Shown: positions 9,001 to 15,227 of the stretch, one piece after another
How positions within the stretch are numbered: position 1 is the stretch's first letter
Layout: each line of letters begins with the position of its first letter
NCBI GenBank assembly: GCA_020650975.1
Contig: JAIPMN010042375.1
Span: 1-20,000, forward strand
Direction of reading: 5' to 3'
From: Apostichopus californicus
Taxonomy: Eukaryota; Echinodermata; Holothuroidea; Aspidochirotida; Stichopodidae
DNA: 20,000 bases
Position numbers and translations under genes: made by a program
Notes under the pieces: generated by a model
Seen by the model: only the letters and a program-made list of their open reading frames with translations
Databases searched by the model: none
Told to the model about the DNA's origin: nothing

Positions 9001-10788
9001 GTTTCAAATCAGCACTCAAAACGTATCTCTTCACCAAAGTATATATGTTATAATTGCTATTATTTTGTTAAGCGCTACAAGATTATTTCATAGTTTGTTT
9101 GGCGCTACATAAAAATTATGTATTTATTATTATTATTATTACAGCTACTACAGCAGTACAGTACAGAACAGTATTAACAGACTACACACTATGACCATCA
9201 CCACTAGTGGTCTATGTGATAAACCTAAATGTCATGAACAACCTCAGTATACTGTAGTTACTGAAGTTACAACCTCAGTATACTGTAGTTACTGTAGTTA
9301 CAACCTCAGTATACTGTAGTTACTGTAGTTACAACCTCAGTATACTGTAGTTACTGTAGTTACAACCTCAGTATACTGTAGTAAGTACAGTACAGAAGAG
9401 CACAGTATGCTAATGTACATGTACAGGTATGTAGTATAATAACACTATACTACAGTATTATACAAATGTTACTTGTTACCATGGTTTATCATCCAAATGA
9501 GCTGCAAAAAGTGAGTTTACTTCACACAGATTTAAAAACCGATCCAGAAACACTGAGTTTATCATGGTTAGTGTACACTTACACTGTACTAGTATTTTTA
9601 AAGGCATTGAAGACTCCAAACCGTGTGCGGCCATCTGAAAAAGTTAACTTTCCGTTGCTTGCAAGTGACGTTTTGTTCGTGTCGCTACAAAATGCAGACA
9701 GTAATGAAACGTGATACCTTGTTATCTTTAGCTGGACCTGAGATGTCCATTGCTGTATCGTTTGTACACTGTGCTGTGGGTATTGACCGCAGCTGTATTT
9801 ACTGACTGTACATTAGTGTCTAATTACCGACGGTAGCAAGCTGTGTGTGTATTTTCTGGGATCGATGGTGGTTTCTAACACTTCTGTCACACCTCATTCG
9901 AAACTAGGTCAGATTACCGGCATTAAACGTTTCTTTTTGCGCGAGTCTTTTCACCCTTTAAAGCTGGTTTAAGTCAGGGTACTGTTGTTGTAACAAATAG
10001 GATTTGGGGTAAGGTCGAGTGGCGCTTTCAGTTAACGAAAAGAGCCTCCAGGGGTCGGAATGAAATGAATATGTTGGGATAGAGTCCACGGATGAAATGA
10101 TCATTACAGATTACTTGAGGAGTGCCAAAGGAAGCAAAGGATTTATTAAATGAAGACGCTCATAACAAGAAAAACACAGACAAAATATGCCCAATAGGAC
10201 AAATACAGTAACTTCAAACACAAACTCATGACCCTGACCTGCCCAAGATAATTCAAACTCATAAAACAATTCAATGAAAGAATATTATACACGCACACAC
10301 ACTTCCACCCTGCTCCCATCCTTGTCTCCTCCAGCCACCATCCTATTTACTCTTTGTTCCTGTTCAGTTTTTTCTTCCCTCAGTTGTCACAAACCTGAAA
10401 CATAATCTGGTTATACTTTATAGGCCAATCACTGGGATACACTTCCGCCCAGATCAGCCTACAGTAGGCTAGCTGTCCTTACAGTACCGGTCGTATACGA
10501 TTGCATTATAGCATAGGCGACTCCAAATGGCTTTCATCCTCTAAGTTAAAGTACATGAACCTAATCAATTTGCACAGTTAGGCATAGCTTAGGCTAAACC
10601 TTGAATTAACGTGTATGTCGAGATGAATCATTTCCGTACCTCAGAATTGGCGCAGCCGGATCTTCTGATGTTTCGATGTATGATATAAGATTAGAGACAT
10701 GGGTGGCAGCCGCATCCTCACTCACCATACTGGCAAATGTAATAGCTAACCCAACTTTCTTCCACCTGCTCTGTGCGTCAGTTGTCAT
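1..10788 (-). CDS. EXOC6: Sec15 exocyst subunit gene (EXOC6/EXOC6B family), 5' half, split into exons
   Basis: This is the gene-level entry; the exons are listed separately. Sec15 is a subunit of the octameric exocyst, which tethers secretory vesicles to the plasma membrane. In animals and yeast it binds Rab11/Rab8/Sec4-type GTPases on the vesicle. Five exons join in frame (6153-6268, 3312-3477, 2530-2668, 1345-1390, 546-750) and give about 224 residues. They match the family N-terminus block by block: a short acidic leader ending in LR/FR, a block with DKDIERMCNFHYQGFVDS, a block with DTNEALQ and LQTCLP, then VYCKLNDQ, YYPALKTLEQLEHTYLP and SMSDLTDFLESIRKHSD. All junctions are GT-AG and every phase agrees. 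The segment corresponds to the N-terminal coiled-coil region plus the start of the helical bundle. The central and C-terminal two-thirds, including the Rab-binding region, lie beyond position 1. Vertebrates have two paralogues. I cannot tell whether this genome has one or two. Confidence 0.93.
91..197 (-). pseudogene. Duplicated 3' fragment of Sec15 exon 5, copy 3
   Basis: This is the equivalent segment one period (226 bp) further left. It reads RSMSDLTDFLESIRKHSDM, then IGEEAMKQ, then the donor GTTAGT. In the part shared with exon 5 the protein is identical to the real exon, unlike the middle copy. The start (GNIKRNINQ) is the diverged array version and no convincing acceptor is present. Like its neighbour it is probably a non-coding remnant, but the preserved residues deserve a transcript check. 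Confidence 0.55.
317..423 (-). pseudogene. Duplicated 3' fragment of Sec15 exon 5, copy 2
   Basis: The minus strand reads GNIMRNIKQRSMSDLTDF, then LQSIRKHSDMIEEEAMKQ, then the donor GTTAGT. This is the last third of exon 5 with a diverged start. Two residues differ from the real exon (Glu to Gln before SIRKHSD, and Gly to Glu in MIGEE). No pyrimidine tract or good acceptor lies upstream; the flank is purine-rich (GGAGATGGAAGAGG and GGGGGTGGGGG). It is most likely an exon remnant in the intron. Use as an alternative exon cannot be excluded because the frame stays open and the donor is intact. Confidence 0.6.
546..750 (-). CDS. EXOC6: Sec15 exon 5 (start of the helical-bundle region)
   Basis: The acceptor is TTTCCTATAG just before 750. 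The donor is AAACAG|GTTAGT at 545-544. The exon is 205 bases: one base plus 68 codons, ending in phase 0. It encodes YYPALKTLEQLEHTYLPRV, then RRYRFCEKIAQNIPKIRDSI, then KEASMSDLTDFLESIRKHSD and MIGEEAMKQ. It agrees with vertebrate EXOC6B at most positions (YPALKTLEHLEHTYLP, YRFC, NIPKLRE, SMSDLKDFLESIRKHSD, IGETAMKQ). Reading past the donor meets an in-frame TAG within six codons, so the splice is needed. The 3' end of this exon and its donor are copied twice more in the tandem array to the left. Confidence 0.95.
751..1344 (-). other. Sec15 intron between exons 4 and 5
   Basis: An AT-rich intron of 594 bases with a GT donor at 1344-1343 and an AG acceptor at 752-751. It holds a short AAGTTAATGCTAATGCTAAT run near 1136-1160. 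I see no coding sequence or mobile element in it. Confidence 0.85.
1345..1390 (-). CDS. EXOC6: Sec15 exon 4 (46-base small exon)
   Basis: A strong acceptor, TTCCTTTGCAG, precedes 1390. The donor is CGAAGAG|GTGAGT at 1344-1343. The exon is only 46 bases, too short for most ORF scans. Two bases complete Val, then come LQVYCKLNDQINSK and a split Arg (AG-). This matches the family sequence VLEMYSKLKEQMSAKR directly after the CLP motif of exon 3. Phases agree on both sides: phase 1 in, and AG + A out into the exon at 546-750. The combination of alignment, phase and strong splice sites makes the call secure despite its size. Confidence 0.9.
1787..2132. mobile_element. MITE-like element in the intron between exons 3 and 4 (possibly non-autonomous hAT)
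   Basis: CCCTGCTATTCAAAC at 1787-1801 is matched by the reverse complement of 2118-2132 (CCCTGGTATTCGGAC), 12 of 15 bases. Inside the right end, GACGACCCTTCAAATATTTTGGTGACCC followed by GATCCCGACCCC resembles the GCGACCCC/GGTGACCC subterminal pattern of many non-autonomous hAT elements. The left end has CAGCCCCAAATTT in mirrored position. It is about 346 bp with no coding capacity. I could not find an 8-bp target duplication, so the family and the exact ends are tentative. Confidence 0.5.
2530..2668 (-). CDS. EXOC6: Sec15 exon 3
   Basis: The acceptor is GATATTTAG just before 2668. The donor is CTGCCAG|GTGTGTG at 2529-2528. The exon is 139 bases: 46 codons plus one base. It encodes KEVLDTNEALQRSGQPVVK, then QANELQKARKVLLNIAATTE, then HLQTCLP. 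This follows the family pattern of a DTN triplet, an amphipathic helix with charged residues, and L-LCLP at the end (human QLCLPVLEMY). The leftover G joins TG of the next exon to make Val. The exon begins in phase 0, which agrees with the phase-0 end of the exon at 3312-3477. Confidence 0.92.
2993..3094 (+). repeat. Short direct duplication, 53-bp offset
   Basis: TTCTATTCACCAAA starts at 2993 and again at 3046. Both are followed by a CTCTCCTACAGTGT block. The two copies of about 48 bp differ by small changes. It lies in the Sec15 intron between exons 2 and 3. Confidence 0.75.
3161..3177. repeat. 17-bp palindrome GTTGTCCCAGGGACAAC
   Basis: A perfect inverted repeat around a central A. The half-site GGGACAACCA also occurs at about 3113 and in weaker form (TGACAACCA) at 3135, giving three related words in 70 bp of intron. 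Confidence 0.7.
3312..3477 (-). CDS. EXOC6: Sec15 exon 2 (N-terminal coiled-coil segment)
   Basis: The acceptor is AATGCAG just before 3477 and the donor is CTCAAG|GTATTC at 3311-3310. The exon is 166 bases: one base completes the split Arg, followed by 55 whole codons. It encodes AIQDGSDQQKFVEHLQSRI, then SDHDKDIERMCNFHYQGF, then VDSVGELLEVRAYAETLK. The run HDKDIERMCNFHYQGFVDS is nearly identical to human Sec15 (HDKEIEKMCNFHHQGFVDA) and is the most diagnostic block in the window. In the family this region forms the N-terminal coiled coil that packs with other exocyst subunits. The plus-strand ORF over the same bases is an antisense shadow. Confidence 0.95.
3506..3772 (+). repeat. Diverged tandem duplication, offset about 150 bp
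   Basis: Copy 1 (about 3506-3630) and copy 2 (about 3662-3772) share in order GTGAATT..GTGGTAGTT, ATGATT, GATAAATTA-AATAA-TCAAA, GCAAGAAA-TTTGGGGTTT and CAAACC-AGT. The differences are scattered substitutions and indels, so the duplication is old. It is adjacent to the acceptor of Sec15 exon 2 and has no coding content. Confidence 0.8.
4712..4855. mobile_element. 144-bp foldback/MITE-like element
   Basis: The left end ACACTGCCCGACTGAAAGTG and the reverse complement of the right end (ACACTGCCCTCACTGAATG) share the first nine bases exactly, and the similarity continues inward. A central hairpin, GGGTCTT-C-AAGACCC, sits at 4782-4796, near the midpoint. The whole segment reads as an imperfect long palindrome. 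No clear target duplication is visible. It lies in the long Sec15 intron upstream of exon 2. Confidence 0.55.
6153..6281 (-). CDS. EXOC6: Sec15 proximal alternative first coding exon
   Basis: Read on the minus strand, a C-rich tract (complement of the G run at 6288-6298) is followed by TTACAG and then the exon from 6281. An in-frame ATG at 6268-6266 begins MYFSTGDDKNTLPDANPEF, followed by DRLIHVIEESDSTAVGQIFR. The second part matches the Sec15 N-terminal segment IESTDTACVGPTLR. The donor is TTTTTAG|GTAAGA at 6152-6151. It leaves AG-, completed to AGA (Arg) by the exon at 3312-3477, exactly as for the distal exon. The coding part is 116 bases (38 codons plus 2). A second possible acceptor (TTTTAG) lies three bases inside the ORF start and would remove this ATG. 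The strong pyrimidine tract implies an untranslated exon upstream, probably in 6.7-7.0 kb where a CCAAT box is seen. Confidence 0.82.
6288..6314 (+). repeat. G-rich tract beside the proximal first exon
   Basis: Eleven Gs at 6288-6298 are followed by a TGT break, six Gs, AGA and four Gs. On the transcribed (minus) strand this is a C-rich pyrimidine tract directly before the acceptor TTACAG. On the plus strand it could form a G-quadruplex. A second interrupted run (G8-A-G7) lies at 6420-6435. Confidence 0.85.
6700..7040 (-). promoter_or_regulatory. Candidate proximal Sec15 promoter region
   Basis: A CCAAT box in minus orientation (GATTGGCT, complement of 6852-6859) lies about 580 bases upstream of the proximal coding exon. 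The surroundings have more CpG than the flanks (CGTCGACGA near 6940, CGAGAACGACGAACCG near 6996). The proximal exon seems to have its own acceptor, so an untranslated first exon is expected about here. No TATA box or clear untranslated exon could be fixed. Confidence 0.3.
7041..8660. other. Non-coding stretch between the alternative Sec15 first exons
   Basis: AT-rich sequence with scattered GTGTAC/TACAGTA words and a CATGTACATGTAGG-type run near 8014. Several 60-80 codon ORFs occur on both strands. None has recognisable protein features or plausible splice sites. If the distal exon is used, this stretch is intron. Confidence 0.6.
8690..8867. repeat. TACAGTA-rich low-complexity block
   Basis: A dense run of ACAGTA/TACTGT/GTACAG words (for example TATAGTATAGTACAGTGG and CAAATACAGTACAGTGC). 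It is not a strict tandem repeat. It continues right of the LINE insertion at about 9150-9180, so the LINE seems to have landed inside it. Confidence 0.7.
8869..9139 (+). mobile_element. 5'-truncated non-LTR retrotransposon (LINE) tail
   Basis: Frame +3 reads LLIPRVKTQTYGLRTFTSS, then APCLWNSLPEHIKICNTV, then NSFKSALKTYLF, with a stop at 9051-9053. The signature YG-R-F-x(3)-AP-LWNSLP-x-I-x(7)-FK--LKTYLF is typical of the C-terminus of ORF2 in CR1/L2-type LINEs. It is followed by a short 3' tail with GCGCTACAA and GCGCTACAT and ends in a (TTA)n run at 9125-9140. The insertion is only about 270 bp, a normal 5' truncation. TACAGCT at 8862-8868 and 9140-9146 could be a 7-bp target duplication, but the flanks are rich in similar words. 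It is a dead copy. Confidence 0.85.
9240..9382 (+). repeat. 31-bp minisatellite, about 4.6 copies
   Basis: Units start at 9240, 9271, 9302, 9333 and 9364 (partial), each beginning AACCTCAGTATACTG and ending in TAGTTAC. Units 2-4 are identical and unit 1 differs by one base (CTGAAG for CTGTAG). No unique spacers occur between units, so this is a simple minisatellite. Confidence 0.97.
9383..10639. other. Non-coding stretch left of the distal Sec15 exon
   Basis: It contains short ORFs at 9466-9714 and 9623-9805 without recognisable features, a small CA-rich run at 10289-10302, and AGGCTAGC/TTAGGCTA words near 10460-10600. If the distal exon is used, this is intron. Confidence 0.55.
10640..10788 (-). 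CDS. EXOC6: Sec15 distal alternative first coding exon
   Basis: The exon starts with an ATG at 10788-10786. A second in-frame ATG at 10728-10726 (residue 21) gives a leader of about 30 residues, closer to the family length. The residues SNLISYIETSEDPAAPILR line up with the vertebrate segment IESTDTACVGPTLR. It ends ...CTGAG|GTACGG with the donor at 10639-10638, leaving a split AG- codon. That codon is completed to AGA (Arg) by the exon at 3312-3477. A possible acceptor (TTTGCCAG) lies one base before the second ATG, so an untranslated upstream exon is an alternative to a start within this exon. The proximal exon at 6153-6281 encodes the same segment and is closer to the vertebrate sequence. 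The two should therefore be alternative rather than consecutive. The match is short, so this exon is less certain than the others. Confidence 0.72.
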
Positions 10789-11040
10789 CTTTGATGTAGT
10801 GGTTTGACGATTATTTAAGTCAATATTATATTTAACAGCCTAACGTTAGTAGTGTTACCAGTGCTAACTTCCTCTACACACGATCTGTGATCTTTGTTGA
10901 TAATTCAAAGTAAACATTACAAAAAGCGATATTGATATAGTGCAGTGTAAAACAACAATCATAACCCTAGGTCATACTTACGTTCTACGATGCCAGAATC
11001 AAATTACAGATTATGGCCATACCATATGGTCCATCCAGCT

Positions 11041-11054
11041 TCCCGCATGCGGGA
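11041..11054. promoter_or_regulatory. NRF1-like palindrome TCCCGCATGCGGGA near the distal Sec15 start
   Basis: A perfect 14-bp palindrome with the core CGCATGCG, close to the NRF1 consensus (GCGCATGCGC). It is followed at once by ACCAATGAA, a CCAAT-type box. It lies about 250-310 bases upstream of the distal exon's two candidate ATGs. Together these suggest the distal promoter. Confidence 0.4.
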
Positions 11055-11426
11055 CCAATGAAGGAATGACGCCTGGACAAGGGAACGATATCTGGCGCTT
11101 GGAAATGGGCCTTCTGCGTGAACCAATTAATCAGTCAAGTTACGCCACCTCCAATTGCAGCAACCATGAAAAATTTCGAGCGTATGCCATCGGTGTATTT
11201 CAAGCCTCGCATGTGTTTTTAAAAGATTTATTAATACTATATGGCCTGTCACAATGCACTCCCATTCGGCTTTCGTACTCCTGCTTTTTCTTCTTCTTTT
11301 TTTCCTTTTTCTTGTCGCCTAAATGTTTGTATCACCGCATATACGACTAAATACTGCAAGAAAATCAGATGATCAATATTTCTTGGTCTATACGGTACCT
11401 CTTCAATTTGTCAAACATTCAAAAAG

Positions 11427-11505
11427 AAATTCTCGAAATTTCGAATCACAATTTCGATAAAAAGTAGCAACATTTCGGAATAAAATATCACGACGAAATT
11501 CCAAA
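11427..11505. repeat. Degenerate ATTTCGA-rich repeat
   Basis: Repeated words TCTCGAAATTTCGAA, AATTTCGATAAA, CATTTCGGAAT and GACGAAATTCC, spaced about 20 bases apart with AAA/TCAC linkers. The same style of repeat is seen at 15451-15668. Confidence 0.6.
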
Positions 11506-12690
11506 AAAAACCTGCATAGTGGACGGTTCCAATGATCCTATAGCTAGGGCAGAACCCCTCCATTATGAAATCCTTCTTTCCACCTTAATCAGTCAGTGGA
11601 AGTTGTGTTATTATTTTTTAGCATAACATTCTGTGTTGAGCTACTTCAGTGTAGTAAAGACCTAAATTATAGATTAAATATGCCTCAGAAAGTCAGAATG
11701 CACCATTGGACTTCCAACCCATTAAAATAATCTAAGGGGCGACCGTCCCAGACACTGCCATACATGGCAGTCGGCTCAATGACCTCTTTATACTTCATTC
11801 GCATCTGGTCCTCCCATAAGTATGTGAGTCACTACCTAACGCAGTCTGGAATTTAGAGTTTATTATTATCTATCAGCACAATCTTGCGTTTAGAGCTACT
11901 CATATAGACATATATAAAATAAATGCCTAAGAAAACACTATGTGAAGTTTTAATTTGCATCCTTTCTTTTTTTTTTTCTCTGGGGGAGTACCACGATCCC
12001 GCTGCATTGGGGTCGGCTTCAGTGACCCCAGTGCACCCCCTCCTTTATAGAATCATATATTCGCCTCTTGCCCTTCCACAAACGTTCAGCCCGCTACCTT
12101 TAAGAGTCAACTTCCACCTCCCCCACCACCACTACGTACGCACACGCTTGCCTGCAGATGTGGGCAAATGTGTGGAAATGTGTATGGGTGTAAATATGCA
12201 CATGGTGTAAAAAATGCAACTGTTCAGTTGATGTCAAGCCATCGTCAAATGGTCTCTAACTTCAAGTTTCTCATTGTCAACAACACTGTGGTATACTTAG
12301 CCAGGGCTGTATGGCTCCACTTTGCAAAATGGCTTGGCTTTGATGGTAAATGTTGGGGTACTTGGTTTGACTTGGTAGGCAAATACACATACACACGCAC
12401 ACACACTCGCAAATTTTGTTGTGATTGTTGGTCTGTAGTGTAGAACATGGTGAACTAGTAATAAACCAATTGGAATACAAAACTTAATAGGAATGCAAAA
12501 TGTTCGCCGATCGTTTAAAGCCAAAGTCATTTCATCTAACGTTTAATGTTGTTGTATTAAAGAGTTTGAATGAGAATAATTCTTGAAAATAAATTTTGTT
12601 GCAAACCAAAATGCAAAATGTAATGTATTTTTTTTCTTGGTGTGCTTTGTTTAAGATTAACATGTGACTTGCTGCTCTGTCTCTCTGTTG
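11506..12690. other. Intergenic stretch
   Basis: It holds a small hairpin, CTGCCAT-AC-ATGGCAG, at 11755-11770. A weakly related pair GCAGTCGGCTCAATGACC (about 11767) and GGGTCGGCTTCAGTGACC (about 12010) may mark two diverged copies of one dispersed repeat. There are pyrimidine runs near 11960-11985 and a CA-rich run at 12383-12408. The ORFs of 60-95 codons here show no protein-like features. Confidence 0.5.
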
Positions 12691-12714
12691 TAGGGTTAGG
12701 GTTAGGGGGTAGGG
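12691..12714 (+). repeat. Interstitial telomere-like hexamers
   Basis: TAGGG-TTAGGG-TTAGGG-GGTAGGG in a row, that is two perfect and two imperfect copies of the animal telomere unit TTAGGG. It sits at the left border of the 21-bp array. Confidence 0.8.
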
Positions 12715-12716
12715 AT

Positions 12717-12901
12717 GATCGGGACCTAGTAATGGACGATCGGGATTAAAAATGGACAGTCGGAGTACGAAAATGGACAACCGGGACCTGAAAAAGCCCC
12801 ATCGGGACCTGGAAGTTCCCAATTGCGACTTAAAAGTACCCAATCGGGACCTGAAAGTGGATAATCGAGACCTTATGAAAATGGACAGTCGGGACTTTTG
12901 A
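12717..12901 (+). repeat. Degenerate 21-bp tandem array (GGGACCTGAAAATGGACAATC type)
   Basis: About 8.6 units of 20-23 bases. Each has ATCGGGACC or a variant, then TGAAAA/GGAAGT/TTAAAA, then TGGACA or TACCCA. Typical units start at 12717, 12758, 12779, 12801 and 12843. Related units recur forward at 14203-14241 and inverted at 14431-14474. Confidence 0.85.
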
Positions 12902-13038
12902 CAAATATTATTTTAAAAAATGCTTCCCCGGGGGTGGGGGGATCAAAATTTATATTTTTAAATACACCAGCACTCCCTCGACAAAATGACGCCATGTTGG
13001 TGAAAATTGGGGGTTGAATTTTTGGGGATCCCCCTCCT

Positions 13039-13051
13039 CCCCCCCCCCCCC
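13039..13051 (+). repeat. C13 homopolymer
   Basis: Thirteen Cs preceded by CCCCTCCT. Similar runs occur at 14112-14123 (G12), 16366-16376 (C11), 16554-16565 (C12) and 19002-19016 (G15). Such tracts are probably length-polymorphic and are hard to sequence accurately. Confidence 0.85.
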
Positions 13052-13570
13052 AAGAAAATCTTGGGAGGGGCTTCTTCAAACTATTTCCCCGTCCCTTATA
13101 TGGATGACGTCATATCAATTTCAGCATATTTGCATATTCGGTTAATTGTCTAATATTAAGGAAGAAACTTTAAACTCACAGAGTCAATGTAAGATGTTTC
13201 GAAGAACATTTGCTGTTATTTATAAGGCAATTAATAATTTAGGTTTTGAGTAATCGATCACTTTGCGTTTGGTAACGTCACTTCCGGTCACAACGAAATG
13301 GCCATAACAACGGCACCTATTTTGTACATCATGACGTGATTAGTCTTCGGTTAATTTACAGGTTGATAACTATATTCCTCCGCTCTCAGAAACGCACCCC
13401 TAGGTAAAATTTTAAAGCGCCCTCATTACCAGAATAAACGACGTGAAAAAAACGGTTAGGGGTATCACGTGATAGTACGCATCGAGTTACATGACGTCAT
13501 CAATTTTATTTCGAAAAAACATTTCGTGTACAGACAGGAGTCGAGTATGTTAATCCCAAGCTAACACTAG

Positions 13571-13587
13571 CTAACCCTAGGGGTTAG
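13571..13587. repeat. Head-to-head telomere-like inverted repeat
   Basis: CTAACCC-TAG-GGGTTAG, with exact 7-bp arms around a 3-bp spacer, followed by GGTTAA. The telomere word occurs here in facing orientations within the same block as the TTAGGG run at 12691. Confidence 0.75.
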
Positions 13588-13728
13588 GGTTAACTTTTAG
13601 TGGCCGCCATCTTGGATTGGTATGACCTTAGGTCAAAAGAAAGCTTTTTGACCATATTCGGTGCTCCGAATTATCAGCTCTAATAAAAAACTTTTAATTT
13701 TTGATGAATTTAATTTCTGACCTGATAT

Positions 13729-13987
13729 TGACCTTTGACCCGATGCCCTCATCGCCGAACTTTTCCACGTAACTGTTTCTTATGACGTCACACGTCATCA
13801 ATGCAATTTTCGTGAAAATCGGTCACTCTTACGATTTTTAACATTTTTTGGAAAGAACGAACTTGTTGGCCTTTGACCCCTTATAACTCACGAGCCGGAA
13901 GGGATAGAAACTTTCGCTTGGGATATGTCAGTGCCCTGTCAACCATTAACATCCACAAGAAATTTGGAGGTCAAGGGTCAAAGGTTA
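13729..13987. promoter_or_regulatory. Cluster of DR1-like nuclear-receptor half-site repeats
   Basis: TGACCTTTGACCC at 13729-13741 is a DR1 arrangement (two AGGTCA half-sites with a 1-bp gap, on the minus strand). GGCCTTTGACCCC at 13868-13880 is a second, weaker one. AGGTCAAGGGTCAAAGGTTA at 13968-13987 contains three half-sites in DR1 spacing. They lie inside a repeat block, so they may be incidental to an element sequence rather than bound sites. Confidence 0.4.
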
Positions 13988-14202
13988 CGATTTTCGATCT
14001 TAACTCTAGAGGTAGTCATTTCAGAAAAATGAGAAAGTAAGGCAATATACAAATTCACTTGCATTTTTTAATCTAATAAATAGACATGTGAACCAAAGTG
14101 ACCGGACGTTTGGGGGGGGGGGGTTGTACAGTGACATCAGTTCCACCCTTTGACCAAATATTGGACCCCTCGATCCCCCACTTTTCGAGATCGACCGAAA
14201 TA

Positions 14203-14241
14203 AATGGACAGTCGGGACCTGAAAATGCCCAATCGGGACTT
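14203..14241 (+). repeat. Isolated 21-bp units, forward
   Basis: AATGGACAGTCGGGACCTGA followed by AAATGCCCAATCGGGACTT: nearly two units of the same repeat as 12717-12901 and in the same orientation. Confidence 0.8.
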
Positions 14242-14430
14242 ACGCACATATTACGTAATTTAATTGTTTGGTCACTTTCGGTCATTGTTTTCACTTTTCA
14301 CCACTTTAATATAGTCCTCGCGTCTCAGTGCACCTTTTAGAATATTTTGAAATTTTTGGTGGGCAAAACATTTCTATGACCCCCTGGGGTCCCGTGGGGG
14401 TGGGGATTGACAAAAAAAAATGAAGTTAGG

Positions 14431-14474
14431 GGTCCCAGGTCCTAGTTGGGAATTTTCAGGTCCCGATTATCCAC
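14431..14474 (-). repeat. Isolated 21-bp units, inverted
   Basis: The reverse complement reads GTGGATAATCGGGACCTGAA, then AATTCCCAACTAGGACC. This is the same unit as the array at 12717-12901 but in the opposite orientation, at the right border of the composite block. Confidence 0.8.
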
Positions 14475-15227
14475 AATGTACTAAGTAGGAATAATGTGCA
14501 TTCATAGAATTTTCGGTTCGCTCATATAGGTAATTAAAATAAATACAAAATTTGGGATCAGTAGTTTAGGGAGCACAACTTATTATGAGGGTGGCTGGGA
14601 ATTTGACCACATAATTTTCTTCCCCTACCCCCTTCCCATGGTGCCCAAAAGTGGTGCAAAATACCAACCCTCCAGAAAATGGGTCTGGAAAATTATTTTG
14701 GTTTTCAGTTTCCCACAAACTGCACTGTTTATGAAATTGTTCGGAACCTGCTGCTCAGCATAAAATAGAATGGAGTAGGGCAACACTTGTTCACCTCGCT
14801 CATGAGGTATTTAGACCTAGGCAACTGGCCAAACACTACGACAATACAATAGTCACCACATATACTAATAGAATGTCAGCTCGTAAATACCCAAATCATC
14901 ATGGGGATTGTCAGAATGTTTGTTATATTAGCATTTACTTCTGAGTCAAACATAGAATTTCTCTAATAAGACATTCATATGCTGCTGTTGGGGGTTAAAT
15001 ATAGTATAAGTCATACTAATAAGTATCATGTCCTGCAAGTGTATGTGAAATATCAGTGATTCCATTGTCAACATTTGTGGGACAGTACAGTTTAGAGGGC
15101 GCATTCCTGAAATTTACAGAGAGAGGCATAAACACATTCATCTGAAACTAAAGACCAATATGGGGCTCTTCTTATTATTTATTAACTAGGTAAGATATGT
15201 TGCATAGTACACACTAACAGTGATTTA

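Larger units (their letters stand above)
13277..14357 (+). repeat. Two diverged copies of a dispersed repeat (13277-13416 and 14271-14357)
   Basis: Both start GTCACTT(C/T)CGGTCA. Both later share TATA-TCCTC-CG-TCTCAG followed by GCACC and a TAG-TAA/AATATTTT-AAA end. The first copy is longer because of an internal stretch. They flank the nuclear-receptor-like sites and belong to the composite block at 12.69-14.48 kb. Confidence 0.5.

Noticed and set aside
9240..9382. Regular direct repeats that might suggest a CRISPR array
   Set aside because: Units abut with no unique spacers, the setting is eukaryotic, and the unit is made of TACTGTAG words. It is a minisatellite.
10940..11350. Longest ORF in the window, 136 codons, plus strand
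   Set aside because: No recognisable domain, a phenylalanine run translated from a T-rich tract, and no splice context. It overlaps the likely distal Sec15 promoter. Its length is within chance for AT-rich DNA.
12245..12530. Three overlapping minus-strand ORFs rich in Cys and Val
   Set aside because: The Cys/Val runs are translations of the CA/GT-rich tract at 12383-12408 in different frames.
12532..12843. Minus-strand ORF of 103 codons with repeating SRW/SRL text
   Set aside because: It is the translation of the degenerate 21-bp array, which is in frame by virtue of its period and has no coding signature.
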